22,606 bases of DNA from an uncultured Chitinophagales bacterium (GCA_946886475.1 CAMPIQ010000051.1:1-22606); one strand, 5' to 3'. Shown: positions 7,265 through 15,182, numbered from the stretch's first letter. Numbers and translations are program-made. Notes: generated by a model from the letters alone, not told the origin.

Positions 7265-9013
7265 CTATCTGATCACAAATTCAAAGGGCAGTCTGGCCTG
7301 CACCGATTCTCCCATTTCCCGGATTTGTATCAATTGCTTATAAACCTTGTAATAATCTTCTCCAATTTGTTCTTTGATCAGGGCTGAAGGACCTGGTTTA
7401 TTTTTTCCCATGATTTCATCGATCAGGCTCCTGGTTTCGGGATATTCCCTGATTCCATAATCAGAAACCTTTGCAAGCCTGGCCGCGCAGGATACGGCAT
7501 CATTTAAATTGCCAATCTTGTCTACCAGTCCGTTTGCAATGGCATCCTGGCCGCTCCAGACCCTGCCCTGGGCAATGCTGTCGATATAATTTATATCCCT
7601 GTCCCTTCCTGCGGCCACTCTTTGCTTGAATAGCAGATAGATCTTCTCAACGTTTTGTTGCACCTGTTGCTTTTCAGCTTCAGTAAGCGGCCGGTGAATT
7701 CCACCGGCATCTGCATAAGGACCTGTTTTAACCCCATCAAATGTGATCCCAAGTTTGTTTTCAAAAAAGCCCTTCATATCCGGTATGATCCCAAATACCC
7801 CAATGGAACCTGTAATGGTATTGGGACTTGCAAAAATGCTGTCGGCGCCGCAGGCAATATAATAACCACCCGATGCGGCCACATCGCCAAAACTTACTAC
7901 TACAGGCTTACCATCCATTTTAGCCATTTGCAATTCCCTCCAGATATTTTCACTTGCCAGTGCACTGCCTCCGCCGGAATTTACTCTCAATACAATTGCC
8001 TTAACGGAATTGTCAAGCCGCAGTTTTCTTATAATATTCCTGTAATTATCACCCCCGATATTATCGCTTGAACCCATTCCATCTACAATATTGCCTTCTG
8101 CATAAACAATTGCAATGCGGTCCTTTCCGGTCTTTACCACATTTACGGCCTCATTATAATCACTGATAGATAAAAAGTTCATTTTATCCGTTTTACCAAT
8201 GCCCAGTCTTTCCTTGATCTCAGATTTTACTTCATCATCGTACTTAACGGCATCAATGAGTTTATGACTCACTGCATCCTGCGGTGTTTGTATGCCTGCC
8301 TGATCAGCCAACTGGTGCAGGGTTGCCGTATCAACCCCACGGGTGCGGGCCGACTGAATTAAAAAATAATCATACAGATCATTCAGCCAGGCAATGGTTT
8401 GTTCCTTGTTCTCAGGAGTCATCTGTGTGGTGCGGAACATTTCAGTTGCACTTTTAAATTTACCTGCATAAAATATCTGTGGCCTGATATCAAGTTTGTC
8501 AAGCATGTCCTTTACAAAAGCCAGCGTTACAGAATAACCACGCCAGTCAAAATGGCCGGCAGGGTTTACATATACCCTGTCTGCCGCACTGGCAACAAAA
8601 TAGGCTTCCTGCGACATCATATCCCCATGTGCCAACACAAATTTCTTTGAGGTCCTGAAGTCTATCAGTGCGCTGCGCAATTCATTGCTTGAAGCAAAAC
8701 CATTGGCATTTCCATTTGCATACAACATAATTCCGGAAACATCATTATCTGACTTGGCATGGTTGATCAACCTGATCACATCATACAGGCCGGGCACTTT
8801 TCCCTCATCGGTTAACGCACCAAGGATATCGGGCTGCATGCGCTCATGAAATGTTTTTGAAAGGTCTATTACAAGTACAGATTTTGATGACACTTCGGGT
8901 TTGTCGCTGGAGGCAATGCTGCTCACAATTCCAACCAGTATAAAAAAAACAACCAGGGAAAAAATAGCCAGTGATAGAAAAGAGGCAAAAAAGATCTTGA
9001 AAAAGCTTCTCAT
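7265..9013 (-). CDS. sppA: Signal peptide peptidase SppA, 67K type
   Basis: SppA is an inner-membrane serine/lysine protease that degrades cleaved signal peptides in the periplasm. The 582-residue product (E. coli form: 618) has one N-terminal membrane helix at about residues 8-32 and two tandem peptidase S49 halves. The general-base lysine lies in the N-terminal half in FYAGKFKSATEMF (Lys187), and the nucleophile in the C-terminal half in LRVNSGGGSALASE (Ser350), matching the split dyad known for the long bacterial form. DVAASGGYYIACGADSI and NTITGSIGVFG are further S49 motifs. The usual NSPGGS is NSGGGS here, a Pro-to-Gly change beside the nucleophile. It is divergent from folK and probably the first gene of the sppA-permease-SRPBCC run. 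Confidence 0.95.
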   Translation of the reverse strand: MRSFFKIFFASFLSLAIFSLVVFFILVGIVSSIASSDKPEVSSKSVLVIDLSKTFHERMQPDILGALTDEGKVPGLYDVIRLINHAKSDNDVSGIMLYANGNANGFASSNELRSALIDFRTSKKFVLAHGDMMSQEAYFVASAADRVYVNPAGHFDWRGYSVTLAFVKDMLDKLDIRPQIFYAGKFKSATEMFRTTQMTPENKEQTIAWLNDLYDYFLIQSARTRGVDTATLHQLADQAGIQTPQDAVSHKLIDAVKYDDEVKSEIKERLGIGKTDKMNFLSISDYNEAVNVVKTGKDRIAIVYAEGNIVDGMGSSDNIGGDNYRNIIRKLRLDNSVKAIVLRVNSGGGSALASENIWRELQMAKMDGKPVVVSFGDVAASGGYYIACGADSIFASPNTITGSIGVFGIIPDMKGFFENKLGITFDGVKTGPYADAGGIHRPLTEAEKQQVQQNVEKIYLLFKQRVAAGRDRDINYIDSIAQGRVWSGQDAIANGLVDKIGNLNDAVSCAARLAKVSDYGIREYPETRSLIDEIMGKNKPGPSALIKEQIGEDYYKVYKQLIQIREMGESVQARLPFEFVIR

Positions 9014-9033
9014 AATTCAGCGCTTTATTGATT

Positions 9034-9041
9034 CAAAAATA
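9034..9041 (-). promoter_or_regulatory. Candidate -7 element of sppA
   Basis: Read on the minus strand this is TATTTTTG, an exact match to the Bacteroidota -7 consensus TAnnTTTG, placed about 20 bases before the sppA ATG. No TTG is found at the expected -33 distance, so the call rests on the -7 element only. Confidence 0.4.
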
Positions 9042-9074
9042 AAAGATATTTGATGCGGCTTGAAAGATACAACT

Positions 9075-9557
9075 ATGAACGAGGTTTATTTACTCACCGG
9101 TGGTAATATGGGCAACAGGATTGATTTTTTGTCAAAAGCTTTGCATTCAATTGAAGAAAGTTGTGGAACTGTTTCGGCCTTATCTTCTGTTTATGAAACC
9201 GCTGCCTGGGGAAATGAAGACCAGGATCCATTTTTAAATCAGGTTTTACAAATTAAAACAGCTTTAGATCCGGGGAGTCTGCTGAAAACTATTTTAAGTA
9301 TTGAAGAAAAACTTGGCAGGAAAAGAAAAATAAAATACGGACCCCGAATGATTGATATAGATATCTTATTTTTCAATGATGCCATTATAGAAGAAAATGG
9401 ACTGATTATTCCGCACCCACACATACCAGACAGGCGATTTGTGCTCCGGCCCATGGCTGAAATAGCCCCCTTAAAGATCCACCCAGGGTTGGGAAAAACA
9501 ATCATTCAGCTGCTGGCAGCGTGTACTGACCCTCTGGCAGTGAATAAATATAATTGA
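9075..9557 (+). CDS. folK: 6-hydroxymethyl-7,8-dihydropterin pyrophosphokinase FolK
   Basis: FolK (HPPK) transfers pyrophosphate from ATP to 6-hydroxymethyl-7,8-dihydropterin in folate synthesis. The 160-residue product has the standard length. The N-terminus YLLTGGNMGNRIDFL corresponds to the conserved L..G.N.G.r motif, SSVYETAAWG and PFLNQVLQIKT follow, and GPRMIDIDILFFND is the family signature with the two magnesium-binding aspartates (Asp94 and Asp96). RKRKIKYGPR holds the basic loop that contacts ATP. I chose the ATG at 9075 because it gives the family's usual N-terminus; a TTG at 9060 would add five residues. The deoxynucleoside kinase gene follows after 54 bases, an arrangement common in Bacteroidota. 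Confidence 0.95.
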   Translation: MNEVYLLTGGNMGNRIDFLSKALHSIEESCGTVSALSSVYETAAWGNEDQDPFLNQVLQIKTALDPGSLLKTILSIEEKLGRKRKIKYGPRMIDIDILFFNDAIIEENGLIIPHPHIPDRRFVLRPMAEIAPLKIHPGLGKTIIQLLAACTDPLAVNKYN

Positions 9558-9611
9558 CCACTTGATTGAACAATCCTTATTTTGCCAGCCTGTTGACATT
9601 CACTACTGCTG

Positions 9612-10244
9612 ATGAAGTATACGTTCATAACGATCGAAGGAAATATTGGCGCCGGTAAAACCACGCTCTCTCATTTGTTAGCCAAACATTATAATGCAAG
9701 ACTGATACTGGAACAATTTGCCGACAATCCATTTCTCCCCAAATTTTATGAGAACCCCCAGCAATTTGCTTTTCCGCTGGAGTTGTTTTTTATGGCGGAA
9801 AGATTCAAACAACTCAAGGAGCTGATACAGCAGAAAGACCTGTTCCAGAACCTTACCATTTCAGATTATCTTTTTACCAAATGCCTGTTATTTGCAAAGA
9901 TCAATCTTACTGAAGATGAATTCAGGCTGTATCAACGATTGTTTGACATCATGTACCAGCAACTGGTGCAGCCCGATATTCTCATTTACCTGCACGCACC
10001 TGTAAATAAACTTCAGCAGAACATCAAAAAAAGAAACAGGTCCTACGAACAAAAGATCCCTGATGATTATCTTTTCAGCATTCAGGAAACCTATACGCAT
10101 TATATAAAACAGCATAACATGAAAACATTTATTGTGGATGCTGCCAATGCTGATTTTCTGGGAAATGAAAAACACCTGAAAGTGATCACTGATGCACTTG
10201 AGAAGGACTATCCCGACGGACAGCATTACCTGAGTTTACCCTGA
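9612..10244 (+). CDS. Deoxynucleoside kinase family protein
   Basis: The 210-residue product belongs to the dCK/dGK family of kinases, which phosphorylate salvaged deoxynucleosides using ATP. The P-loop is GNIGAGKTT (residues 10-18). LILEQFADNPFLPKFYENP corresponds to the substrate-binding E..xDNP segment seen in Gram-positive dAK/dGK enzymes, and FPLELFFMAERFKQL to the following helix. The lid region KKRNRSYEQKIPDDYL carries the basic residues expected there. The usual D/E-R-S motif reads ISDYLFTKCLLFAKINL, that is, D-Y-L without the arginine. The nucleoside specificity cannot be told from sequence. It is probably cotranscribed with folK. Its stop codon lies inside a hairpin, and it converges on a small secreted protein gene. 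Confidence 0.9.
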   Translation: MKYTFITIEGNIGAGKTTLSHLLAKHYNARLILEQFADNPFLPKFYENPQQFAFPLELFFMAERFKQLKELIQQKDLFQNLTISDYLFTKCLLFAKINLTEDEFRLYQRLFDIMYQQLVQPDILIYLHAPVNKLQQNIKKRNRSYEQKIPDDYLFSIQETYTHYIKQHNMKTFIVDAANADFLGNEKHLKVITDALEKDYPDGQHYLSLP

Positions 10245-10254
10245 TTGCAGGGTA
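10237..10254. other. Hairpin over the kinase stop codon, convergent gene ends
   Basis: TACCCTG and CAGGGTA form a perfect 7-bp stem with loop ATTG; the TGA stop of the deoxynucleoside kinase is inside it. It sits in the 26-base gap between two convergent genes and could slow polymerase in either direction, but neither strand shows a T-tract, so it is not a confident terminator. Confidence 0.4.
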
Positions 10255-10270
10255 GCGTATGTGAGAAGGG

Positions 10271-10762
10271 TTAACTTCCTCCCCCACGGTAACTGTAAAG
10301 GAGATCATAGCACCATTTTAAAAACTCATCTCCATCCGGCTGGCCGTTTGCACCCTTTCTTTTTACAAAATACACGGAATTGTTATTCATATAGAACACA
10401 TCAAAATCAATTTTGATGATGCTGCCATCTCTTTGTGTACTGGTAAAGCGGATCGGCTGGCCCAGCAGGTAATATACCGTGAGCTCCGTTACCACCGTTC
10501 TATACCTGGTGCGCTCCACTATTTTTTCCATGTGGTTGGTATAGAGATTAAAATAGTATTCTGTTCTCACTGAAAGTGGAATACCTTTTTTCAGCGTGTC
10601 AAGCGGTTCATAGATCAGTGTGTCCTTTTTGTCGAGCACCAGGTATTGCATACGGTTCTCTGTTTTCTGCACCAGCAGATTGATATAATCCGCCGTCAGG
10701 GAATCCTGCCCGTAACCACTGAAATGAACAATAAGAAAAAACAGAAGTAAAATTTTTCCCAT
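10271..10762 (-). CDS. Secreted protein of unknown function
   Basis: I do not recognise a family. The 163-residue product has a signal peptide (MGKILLLFFLIVHFSGYG, then Q), so it should be periplasmic or surface-associated; there is no lipobox and no further membrane helix. The mature part is a mix of short beta-like strands (TEYYFNLYTNHMEKIVERTR, then YRTVVTELTVYYLLG, then IIKIDFDVFYMNNNSVYFVK), compatible with a small beta-sandwich, and ends in CYDLLYSYRGGGS with one cysteine. Upstream it is divergent from the MFS exporter across 87 bases; downstream it converges on the deoxynucleoside kinase. The reading frame is intact with an ATG start and base composition like its neighbours. Confidence 0.7.
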   Translation of the reverse strand: MGKILLLFFLIVHFSGYGQDSLTADYINLLVQKTENRMQYLVLDKKDTLIYEPLDTLKKGIPLSVRTEYYFNLYTNHMEKIVERTRYRTVVTELTVYYLLGQPIRFTSTQRDGSIIKIDFDVFYMNNNSVYFVKRKGANGQPDGDEFLKWCYDLLYSYRGGGS

Positions 10763-10797
10763 GCATTTTAAATTTAATGAAACATCTTTGGAATTCG

Positions 10798-10831
10798 TTG
10801 GTTCATTAGCCTTTTCTCTCCAGTATCTTTG
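10798..10831 (+). promoter_or_regulatory. Bacteroidota-type promoter of the MFS exporter gene
   Basis: TATCTTTG at 10824-10831 matches the -7 consensus TAnnTTTG exactly, with TTG at 10798-10800, 23 bases upstream, slightly further than usual for a -33 element. The start ATG at 10850 would leave a leader of roughly 12 bases. This also argues against the upstream TTG at 10829, which overlaps the -7 element. Confidence 0.5.
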
Positions 10832-10849
10832 TTTTTCACCTCTTTATAC

Positions 10850-12091
10850 ATGGAGTTCCAAAGACAGAGTTTATCTCCCTTAAATCATAAAGAATTCAGG
10901 CTTTACATATTTGTCAGATTTTTTTATATCATGGCCTTAAGAATGGTAGCCACCGTTGTGGCCTACCAGCTTTACCATCTCACCAAAGATTCATTCGCCA
11001 TCGGTATAGTAGGTCTATCAGAATTCGTGCCTGTGTTTGCTCTGGCCCTGTACGCAGGTCATGTCATAGATAAATCGGATAAAAGAACTTTATTATTGAA
11101 AGGCATATTGTTTTATTCCGTTTGTGTTGTGGCATTGATTGTGGTGACGCTTCCCCTTTTTCAATCCAGGCTGAGTGTTCTTACCCTGTCCATTCTTTTT
11201 TATATCATCATTTTTTTTACCGGTGCTATCCGGGCATTTGCAGGTCCGGCTTCCAACGCCATAATTGCCCAGCTGGTGCCAAGAAATACCCTGCATTATG
11301 CAGCCAGTATCAGTTCTACGTCATGGCTTGCTGCCTCCATTATGGGCCATGCTTCAGCCGGATTCCTGATTGCGCTGGCCGGAGTTCATGGCACCTTCTA
11401 TGTGATCCTTTTTTATGTACTGCTGGCGGCATATGCGCTCAGTCTCATTGAGAAAAAACCGGTAATGCATACCAAAGCAGGCGTTAAAACCTGGGACAGT
11501 GTAAAGGAAGGGCTGAACTATGTGCTGAAACATAAAATATTATTTACAGCCATCTCACTCGACCTGTTTGCCGTATTATTTGGAGGTGCGGTAGCACTTA
11601 TCCCTGAATTTGCACATAGCATACTGAATGTGGGTCCTATTGGATTTGGATGGCTGAATGCGGCTATCGATATTGGTTCTGTGATCATGATCATAGTGAT
11701 CACATTGAATCCGTTGAAAAAAAGACAGGGACTGATGCTGCTGTTTGCCGTATCAGGATTTGGTGCATGCATTGTAGGATTTGGATTTTCAAATGTTTAC
11801 TGGGTTTCATTCCTGGTACTGATGATAGCGGGCATGCTTGATGGTATAAGCGTGGTGATCAGGGGAACGATTCTTCAGCTTACCACACCCGATGAAATGA
11901 GGGGAAGAGTAAGTTCTGTAAACTCCATGTTCATAAACTCTTCCAATGAACTGGGACAGTTTGAAAGCGGTTTCACCGCCAGGATCTTCGGAGGCGCCCG
12001 GCCGGCCGTGATCTTTGGAGGGATCATGACGCTGGTAGTGGCCATTATTGCGTGGATGAAAGCGCCAAAGTTGCGTAAATTCGAATACTAA
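10850..12091 (+). CDS. MFS transporter (MFS_3/EntS-like)
   Basis: The 413-residue product is an inner-membrane major facilitator superfamily carrier of the MFS_3 type, the group that includes the enterobactin exporter EntS. About ten to twelve membrane helices are readable. The cytoplasmic loop after helix 2 is GHVIDKSDKRTLLL, a form of the MFS motif A. A long central loop (LIEKKPVMHTKAGVKTWDSV, then KEGLNYVLKHKIL) separates the two halves, and TTPDEMRGRVSSVNSMFI is typical of this subfamily. The substrate is unknown; proton-driven efflux of a small molecule is the family expectation. The ATG at 10850 is preferred over a TTG at 10829 because the latter sits in the promoter. The gene stands alone; the MBL-fold gene follows after 143 bases containing a palindrome. 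Confidence 0.9.
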   Translation: MEFQRQSLSPLNHKEFRLYIFVRFFYIMALRMVATVVAYQLYHLTKDSFAIGIVGLSEFVPVFALALYAGHVIDKSDKRTLLLKGILFYSVCVVALIVVTLPLFQSRLSVLTLSILFYIIIFFTGAIRAFAGPASNAIIAQLVPRNTLHYAASISSTSWLAASIMGHASAGFLIALAGVHGTFYVILFYVLLAAYALSLIEKKPVMHTKAGVKTWDSVKEGLNYVLKHKILFTAISLDLFAVLFGGAVALIPEFAHSILNVGPIGFGWLNAAIDIGSVIMIIVITLNPLKKRQGLMLLFAVSGFGACIVGFGFSNVYWVSFLVLMIAGMLDGISVVIRGTILQLTTPDEMRGRVSSVNSMFINSSNELGQFESGFTARIFGGARPAVIFGGIMTLVVAIIAWMKAPKLRKFEY

Positions 12092-12115
12092 GCGGTTAAA
12101 AGAGGAAAAGAGTAG

Positions 12116-12135
12116 GGATATGCTAATGCATATCC
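12116..12135. repeat. Perfect 8-bp inverted repeat between MFS and MBL genes
   Basis: GGATATGC and GCATATCC surround the 4-base spacer TAAT, giving a perfect 20-base palindrome 24 bases after the MFS stop and about 100 bases before the hydrolase start. No T-tract follows, so it may be an operator for a dimeric regulator or a weak transcript-end hairpin. Confidence 0.45.
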
Positions 12136-12234
12136 TGTATTACAAGATGGTAACAATAAATACCGGCATAAGCAATTGCCCTTGCCTGTTACCCTCTGGC
12201 AATGCCAATCCTGATCACCTTAAACCAACATACC

Positions 12235-13134
12235 ATGAACAGAAGAAACTTTATCCGTAACACCGGGCTACTAACCGGAGCGGGGCTGCTACTACAGCAA
12301 CAAACCCTTTCCGCATTTTTCAGAGGTTATGATTTCAAAATGAGGATCCTGAGAGATGGTGTTGGCATTTTTACTGAGCGTGGGGGCTCTATCGGGTACA
12401 TGACAGGCAAGGATGGAATAGTTGTAATAGATGCCCAGTTCCCGGATACGGTTCAACACCTGATTGAAGAGATCAAAAAACAAAATTTAAACCCATTCCG
12501 ATATTTATTGAACACACACCACCATGGTGATCACACCAATGGCAATATTGCTTTTAAAGGCCTGGTTGAAAGTGTCATTGCCCATGAAAATTCCAAAACC
12601 AATCAGCAACAGGTAGCGGAAAAAAATAATAGCCTGGATAAAGCATTACTGCCCGATAAAACTTTTTCCGAAGAATTAAAACTTGAGATCAATGGTGATA
12701 AGATCAAGGCAGATTATTTTGGTCCGGGTCATACCAATGGAGATGCCGTGTACCATTTTGAAAAAGCAAATGTGATGCATGTTGGTGATCTTATGTTCAA
12801 TAAACGCCATCCATTTGTGGACAGAACTGCAGGTGCCAACATCAGCAGCTGGATCAAATACCTTGATAAGATCAACAAAAAAGCAGAAAAGGATACCATC
12901 ATCATCTTCGGACATTCCTTAAACCCCGGAGAGGAAACCGGAACAACAGAGGACATCAAAAAGTTTCAGGACTACCTTGGAAAGGTTTTAAAGTTTGCTG
13001 AACAGGAAATAAAAAAAGGAGTGAGCAGGGAAGAATTTTTAAAGAACACCTCTATTCCAGGCAATACAGAATGGAGCGGACAGGGAATTGAGCGGCCGCT
13101 GGCAGCGGCCTATGATGAAATTTTGAACAAATGA
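12235..13134 (+). CDS. Tat-exported MBL-fold metallo-hydrolase
   Basis: The 299-residue product starts with a twin-arginine signal (MNRRNFIRNTGLLTGAGLLL), so it is exported folded, with metal already bound. The metallo-beta-lactamase fold is shown by THHHGDHTNG (His95, His97, Asp99, His100), GPGHTNGDAVYHF (His166), MHVGDLMFNKRHPFVD (Asp185) and IIIFGHSLN (His227), a complete di-metal (usually zinc) site. The family includes hydrolases for many substrates; the substrate is unknown, and the overall form is closer to the quinoprotein-relay/cyclase type than to true beta-lactamases. The ATG at 12235 was chosen over the ATG at 12202 because it places the RR motif at the N-terminus. A strong hairpin follows the gene. 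Confidence 0.9.
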   Translation: MNRRNFIRNTGLLTGAGLLLQQQTLSAFFRGYDFKMRILRDGVGIFTERGGSIGYMTGKDGIVVIDAQFPDTVQHLIEEIKKQNLNPFRYLLNTHHHGDHTNGNIAFKGLVESVIAHENSKTNQQQVAEKNNSLDKALLPDKTFSEELKLEINGDKIKADYFGPGHTNGDAVYHFEKANVMHVGDLMFNKRHPFVDRTAGANISSWIKYLDKINKKAEKDTIIIFGHSLNPGEETGTTEDIKKFQDYLGKVLKFAEQEIKKGVSREEFLKNTSIPGNTEWSGQGIERPLAAAYDEILNK

Positions 13135-13161
13135 AAAGTGCAATTAAACCTTTCATCCCCT

Positions 13162-13194
13162 GTGAAGGAACATGCCAACGGCATGTCCCTTCAC
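13162..13194. terminator. Long hairpin between convergent genes (possible bidirectional terminator)
   Basis: GTGAAGG + ACATGCC pairs with GGCATGT + CCTTCAC, a 14-bp stem broken by one A/C mismatch around the 3-base loop AAC. It lies between the ends of the convergent hydrolase and YkgJ genes. Neither strand has a good T-tract after the stem, so termination is plausible from position and stability rather than from a full intrinsic-terminator pattern. Confidence 0.5.
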
Positions 13195-13233
13195 CATTCC
13201 AATGGTATGACATGCGCTGATTAAACTAATTTT

Positions 13234-13719
13234 TTACTTCAGCTTCGTTGTCAATTGATCAAGCACATAGAAGGTGATCGGACAAAATGTTGAATTCTTT
13301 AAAGTGAGTTGCCTGCGCCTGATGATCACGTCTTCATCAGTATAGGGGAAACGGGCACAATCTGAAGGCCGGTTTTCGTAGATGGAACAAAAATTATCGG
13401 CACCCAGGAAAGGACAAGGAGCAGACTTCACCACAAAATCCCCTTCGTTATCTACTTTCAGAAAAGTTTCAATGAACACGCTTTCTTTCATACCAAGGTG
13501 CTTACTGATCCTTTTTACATCGGGTGTTTTAAAGCGTGGTGAATAATTTTTGCAACAGGCAGCACACTGCAGGCAATCAATTTTTTCAAAAGCCTCCTCG
13601 TGCAAACGCGGCAATTCTTTCAGCACTTTATTTTTATCTGCACGGTCAAGAAAACTCCTGAATTGCTTTTGTTTTTCCCTGCTTTTCTTTTCCCAGTTAT
13701 GTAATACCTTGTCCGGCAT
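13234..13719 (-). CDS. YkgJ-family cysteine cluster protein
   Basis: The 161-residue product has the cysteine pattern of the YkgJ/CxxCxxCC family: CLQCAACCKNYSPRF (Cys49, 52, 55, 56), then APCPFLGADNFCSIYENRPS and DCARFPY (Cys102, 111, 121) and Cys146. These eight cysteines probably bind zinc or an iron-sulfur cluster; the biochemical role of the family is not firmly known. There is no signal peptide, so it should be cytoplasmic. The N-terminal 45 residues are highly charged and helical. It lies 48 bases downstream of the decarboxylase gene on the same strand and may be cotranscribed. The 3' end faces the convergent hydrolase gene, with a long hairpin between them. Confidence 0.88.
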   Translation of the reverse strand: MPDKVLHNWEKKSREKQKQFRSFLDRADKNKVLKELPRLHEEAFEKIDCLQCAACCKNYSPRFKTPDVKRISKHLGMKESVFIETFLKVDNEGDFVVKSAPCPFLGADNFCSIYENRPSDCARFPYTDEDVIIRRRQLTLKNSTFCPITFYVLDQLTTKLK

Positions 13720-13767
13720 GGATACAAAGAACCGAAAACAAAAGTTAATGTGAAATTAAACGGCTGA

Positions 13768-15030
13768 TTAATCGGTAAGTTTAACGGTGCAACTGCAGGC
13801 CTGCGCATTGTGAAAGGTCTTAAGGTCGGCCAGAAATTCATTCAACACATCAAGGTTCACATGATCCATGATCACGATCTTATACCACCTGGCTTCCCCA
13901 TCATGCTGATCCGGGACCAGGCCATATTTATGGGCGAGTTCCCGGCCAATGCAAGCAGCCCTTATGGTAACGATATTCATTTTTGGCTGGTTAAAGAAAC
14001 GTACATCAAGGGCTGAAAGTTTTTTGCAAAGCCATTCCGTTCTGTACAGCAGTTTATTGAGCTTCTCCAGCCAGCCGAAAGGGCCGTAATGGAACAGCAA
14101 TAACCATACGGCAACCGCATTGGCACCGGACCTGCTTCCGCTTACTGTAAGGTCAAATCCATTAACATAACCTGCTTCCTGCGTTAGAACATTCCGGATC
14201 AGGTTTTTTCTTACAATGAAGATCCCCGTACCATATGGGGCCTGTAACATCTTATGCGCATCAAGGGTTATTGATGAAATATCGGGATTGGAGAAACAAC
14301 AATTATTTCCCGGTTCGGTTACCGGATAAATAAATCCGCCAAAAGCACCGTCCACATGAATAAAAAATGGAAGGCCTTTTTCCCTGAACACCTTTACATA
14401 TTTATCCGGATCATCTACGGATCCAAACATGGTAGTTCCCATGTTGGATATGGCAATGAAGTATTTTTTCCCAGCAGCCATTGCCCTGTTTATCTGTTGC
14501 TCAAGACCGGAAGATGAAATTTCCCTGCTATCTTCCTGCACCTTAAGCACGATCATATCAAGGTTGAGCAGGTTGGCCGATTTAGAGATGGAATAATGTG
14601 TATCTTCTGAACATACAATGGCTATCTGATGGTGCCGGGCACCCTGGTTCAAAAAATAATTCCGGTAGATCCAGACAGCCTGTAAATTGGCTTCCGTACC
14701 TCCGGCTGCAACATAACCATCGGTGGACCCGGCCTCGGCTCTTAAAAGATCCACCGAAAGCAATTCCACCAATTCTTTTTCGAGTGCCTGGGTTCCATTA
14801 AAAAAAACTTCTGATTCGCCAATGGTATGGCAGCCAATATGATTTGGGTTGTGATGATAAACCTGGATCAGCGGCTCCTTCCCGGCCAGGGAATTGGTAA
14901 ACAAACTGTCATCAAGCCTTGAAGCAGGAATTCCAAGGCAATTATGTTCTTCAAAATTGATATTGGATCTGAGGGCTTTTGCAATTCTGATGCTGGTTTC
15001 CTTTGTGGATAATTTTTTCCAGTATTTCAT
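13768..15030 (-). CDS. PLP-dependent group II-type decarboxylase
   Basis: The 420-residue product is a fold-type I pyridoxal-phosphate enzyme of the pyridoxal-dependent decarboxylase family (relatives include histidine, glutamate, aspartate 1- and tyrosine decarboxylases). GYVAAGGTEANLQAVWIYRN is the phosphate-binding/substrate segment, EDTHYSISKSANLL carries the cofactor-stacking His145, FIHVDGAFGGF holds Asp227, which pairs with the pyridine nitrogen, and ITLDAHKMLQAPYGTGIFIV has the Schiff-base Lys260. The C-terminal domain includes WYKIVIMDHVNLDVLNEFL. The substrate cannot be assigned. The length is short compared with classical group II enzymes (about 470), closer to MfnA-like or histidine decarboxylase-like forms. 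It is divergent from gcvP over 170 bases. Confidence 0.88.
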   Translation of the reverse strand: MKYWKKLSTKETSIRIAKALRSNINFEEHNCLGIPASRLDDSLFTNSLAGKEPLIQVYHHNPNHIGCHTIGESEVFFNGTQALEKELVELLSVDLLRAEAGSTDGYVAAGGTEANLQAVWIYRNYFLNQGARHHQIAIVCSEDTHYSISKSANLLNLDMIVLKVQEDSREISSSGLEQQINRAMAAGKKYFIAISNMGTTMFGSVDDPDKYVKVFREKGLPFFIHVDGAFGGFIYPVTEPGNNCCFSNPDISSITLDAHKMLQAPYGTGIFIVRKNLIRNVLTQEAGYVNGFDLTVSGSRSGANAVAVWLLLFHYGPFGWLEKLNKLLYRTEWLCKKLSALDVRFFNQPKMNIVTIRAACIGRELAHKYGLVPDQHDGEARWYKIVIMDHVNLDVLNEFLADLKTFHNAQACSCTVKLTD

Positions 15031-15046
15031 AGTCTTTATTGGCAGG

Positions 15047-15054
15047 CAAATCTA
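15047..15054 (-). promoter_or_regulatory. Candidate -7 element of the decarboxylase gene
   Basis: On the minus strand this reads TAGATTTG, an exact TAnnTTTG match 16 bases before the start codon. No TTG is seen at the -33 distance. The leader would be very short, about 10 bases. Confidence 0.4.
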
Positions 15055-15154
15055 ACCATGGGGCAATTAAAACATGATGATTTAAATCAACCCCGTTTAT
15101 AATAAAAGAAGAACTTTAAGCAACCACCCTTAATATTTAAACAGTTTTACTGCC

Positions 15155-15162
15155 TAACTTTG
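15155..15162 (+). promoter_or_regulatory. Candidate -7 element of gcvP
   Basis: TAACTTTG is an exact match to TAnnTTTG. A -33 TTG is not evident; the region there is AT-rich. Transcription would start near 15168, so the leader is only about 30 bases and begins inside or just before a small hairpin. Confidence 0.45.
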
Positions 15163-15165
15163 CGG

Positions 15166-15181
15166 TCCCGAAACCTCGGGA
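15166..15181 (+). other. Hairpin in the gcvP leader
   Basis: TCCCGA and TCGGGA form a perfect 6-bp stem around AACC, located between the -7 element and the ribosome binding site of gcvP. The AAAAGGAG begins one base after the stem, so folding of the leader could affect either transcript stability or ribosome access. Confidence 0.45.
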
Positions 15182-15182
15182 T

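Noticed and set aside
9060..9074. TTG start adding five residues to FolK
   Set aside because: The ATG at 9075 gives the normal family N-terminus and length, and GAAAG lies just upstream.
12202..12234. Upstream ATG of the MBL-fold hydrolase
   Set aside because: It would bury the twin-arginine signal 11 residues inside the chain.
12235..13134. True beta-lactamase (antibiotic resistance)
   Set aside because: The metal site alone is shared by many MBL-fold hydrolases; nothing in the sequence points specifically to lactam hydrolysis.
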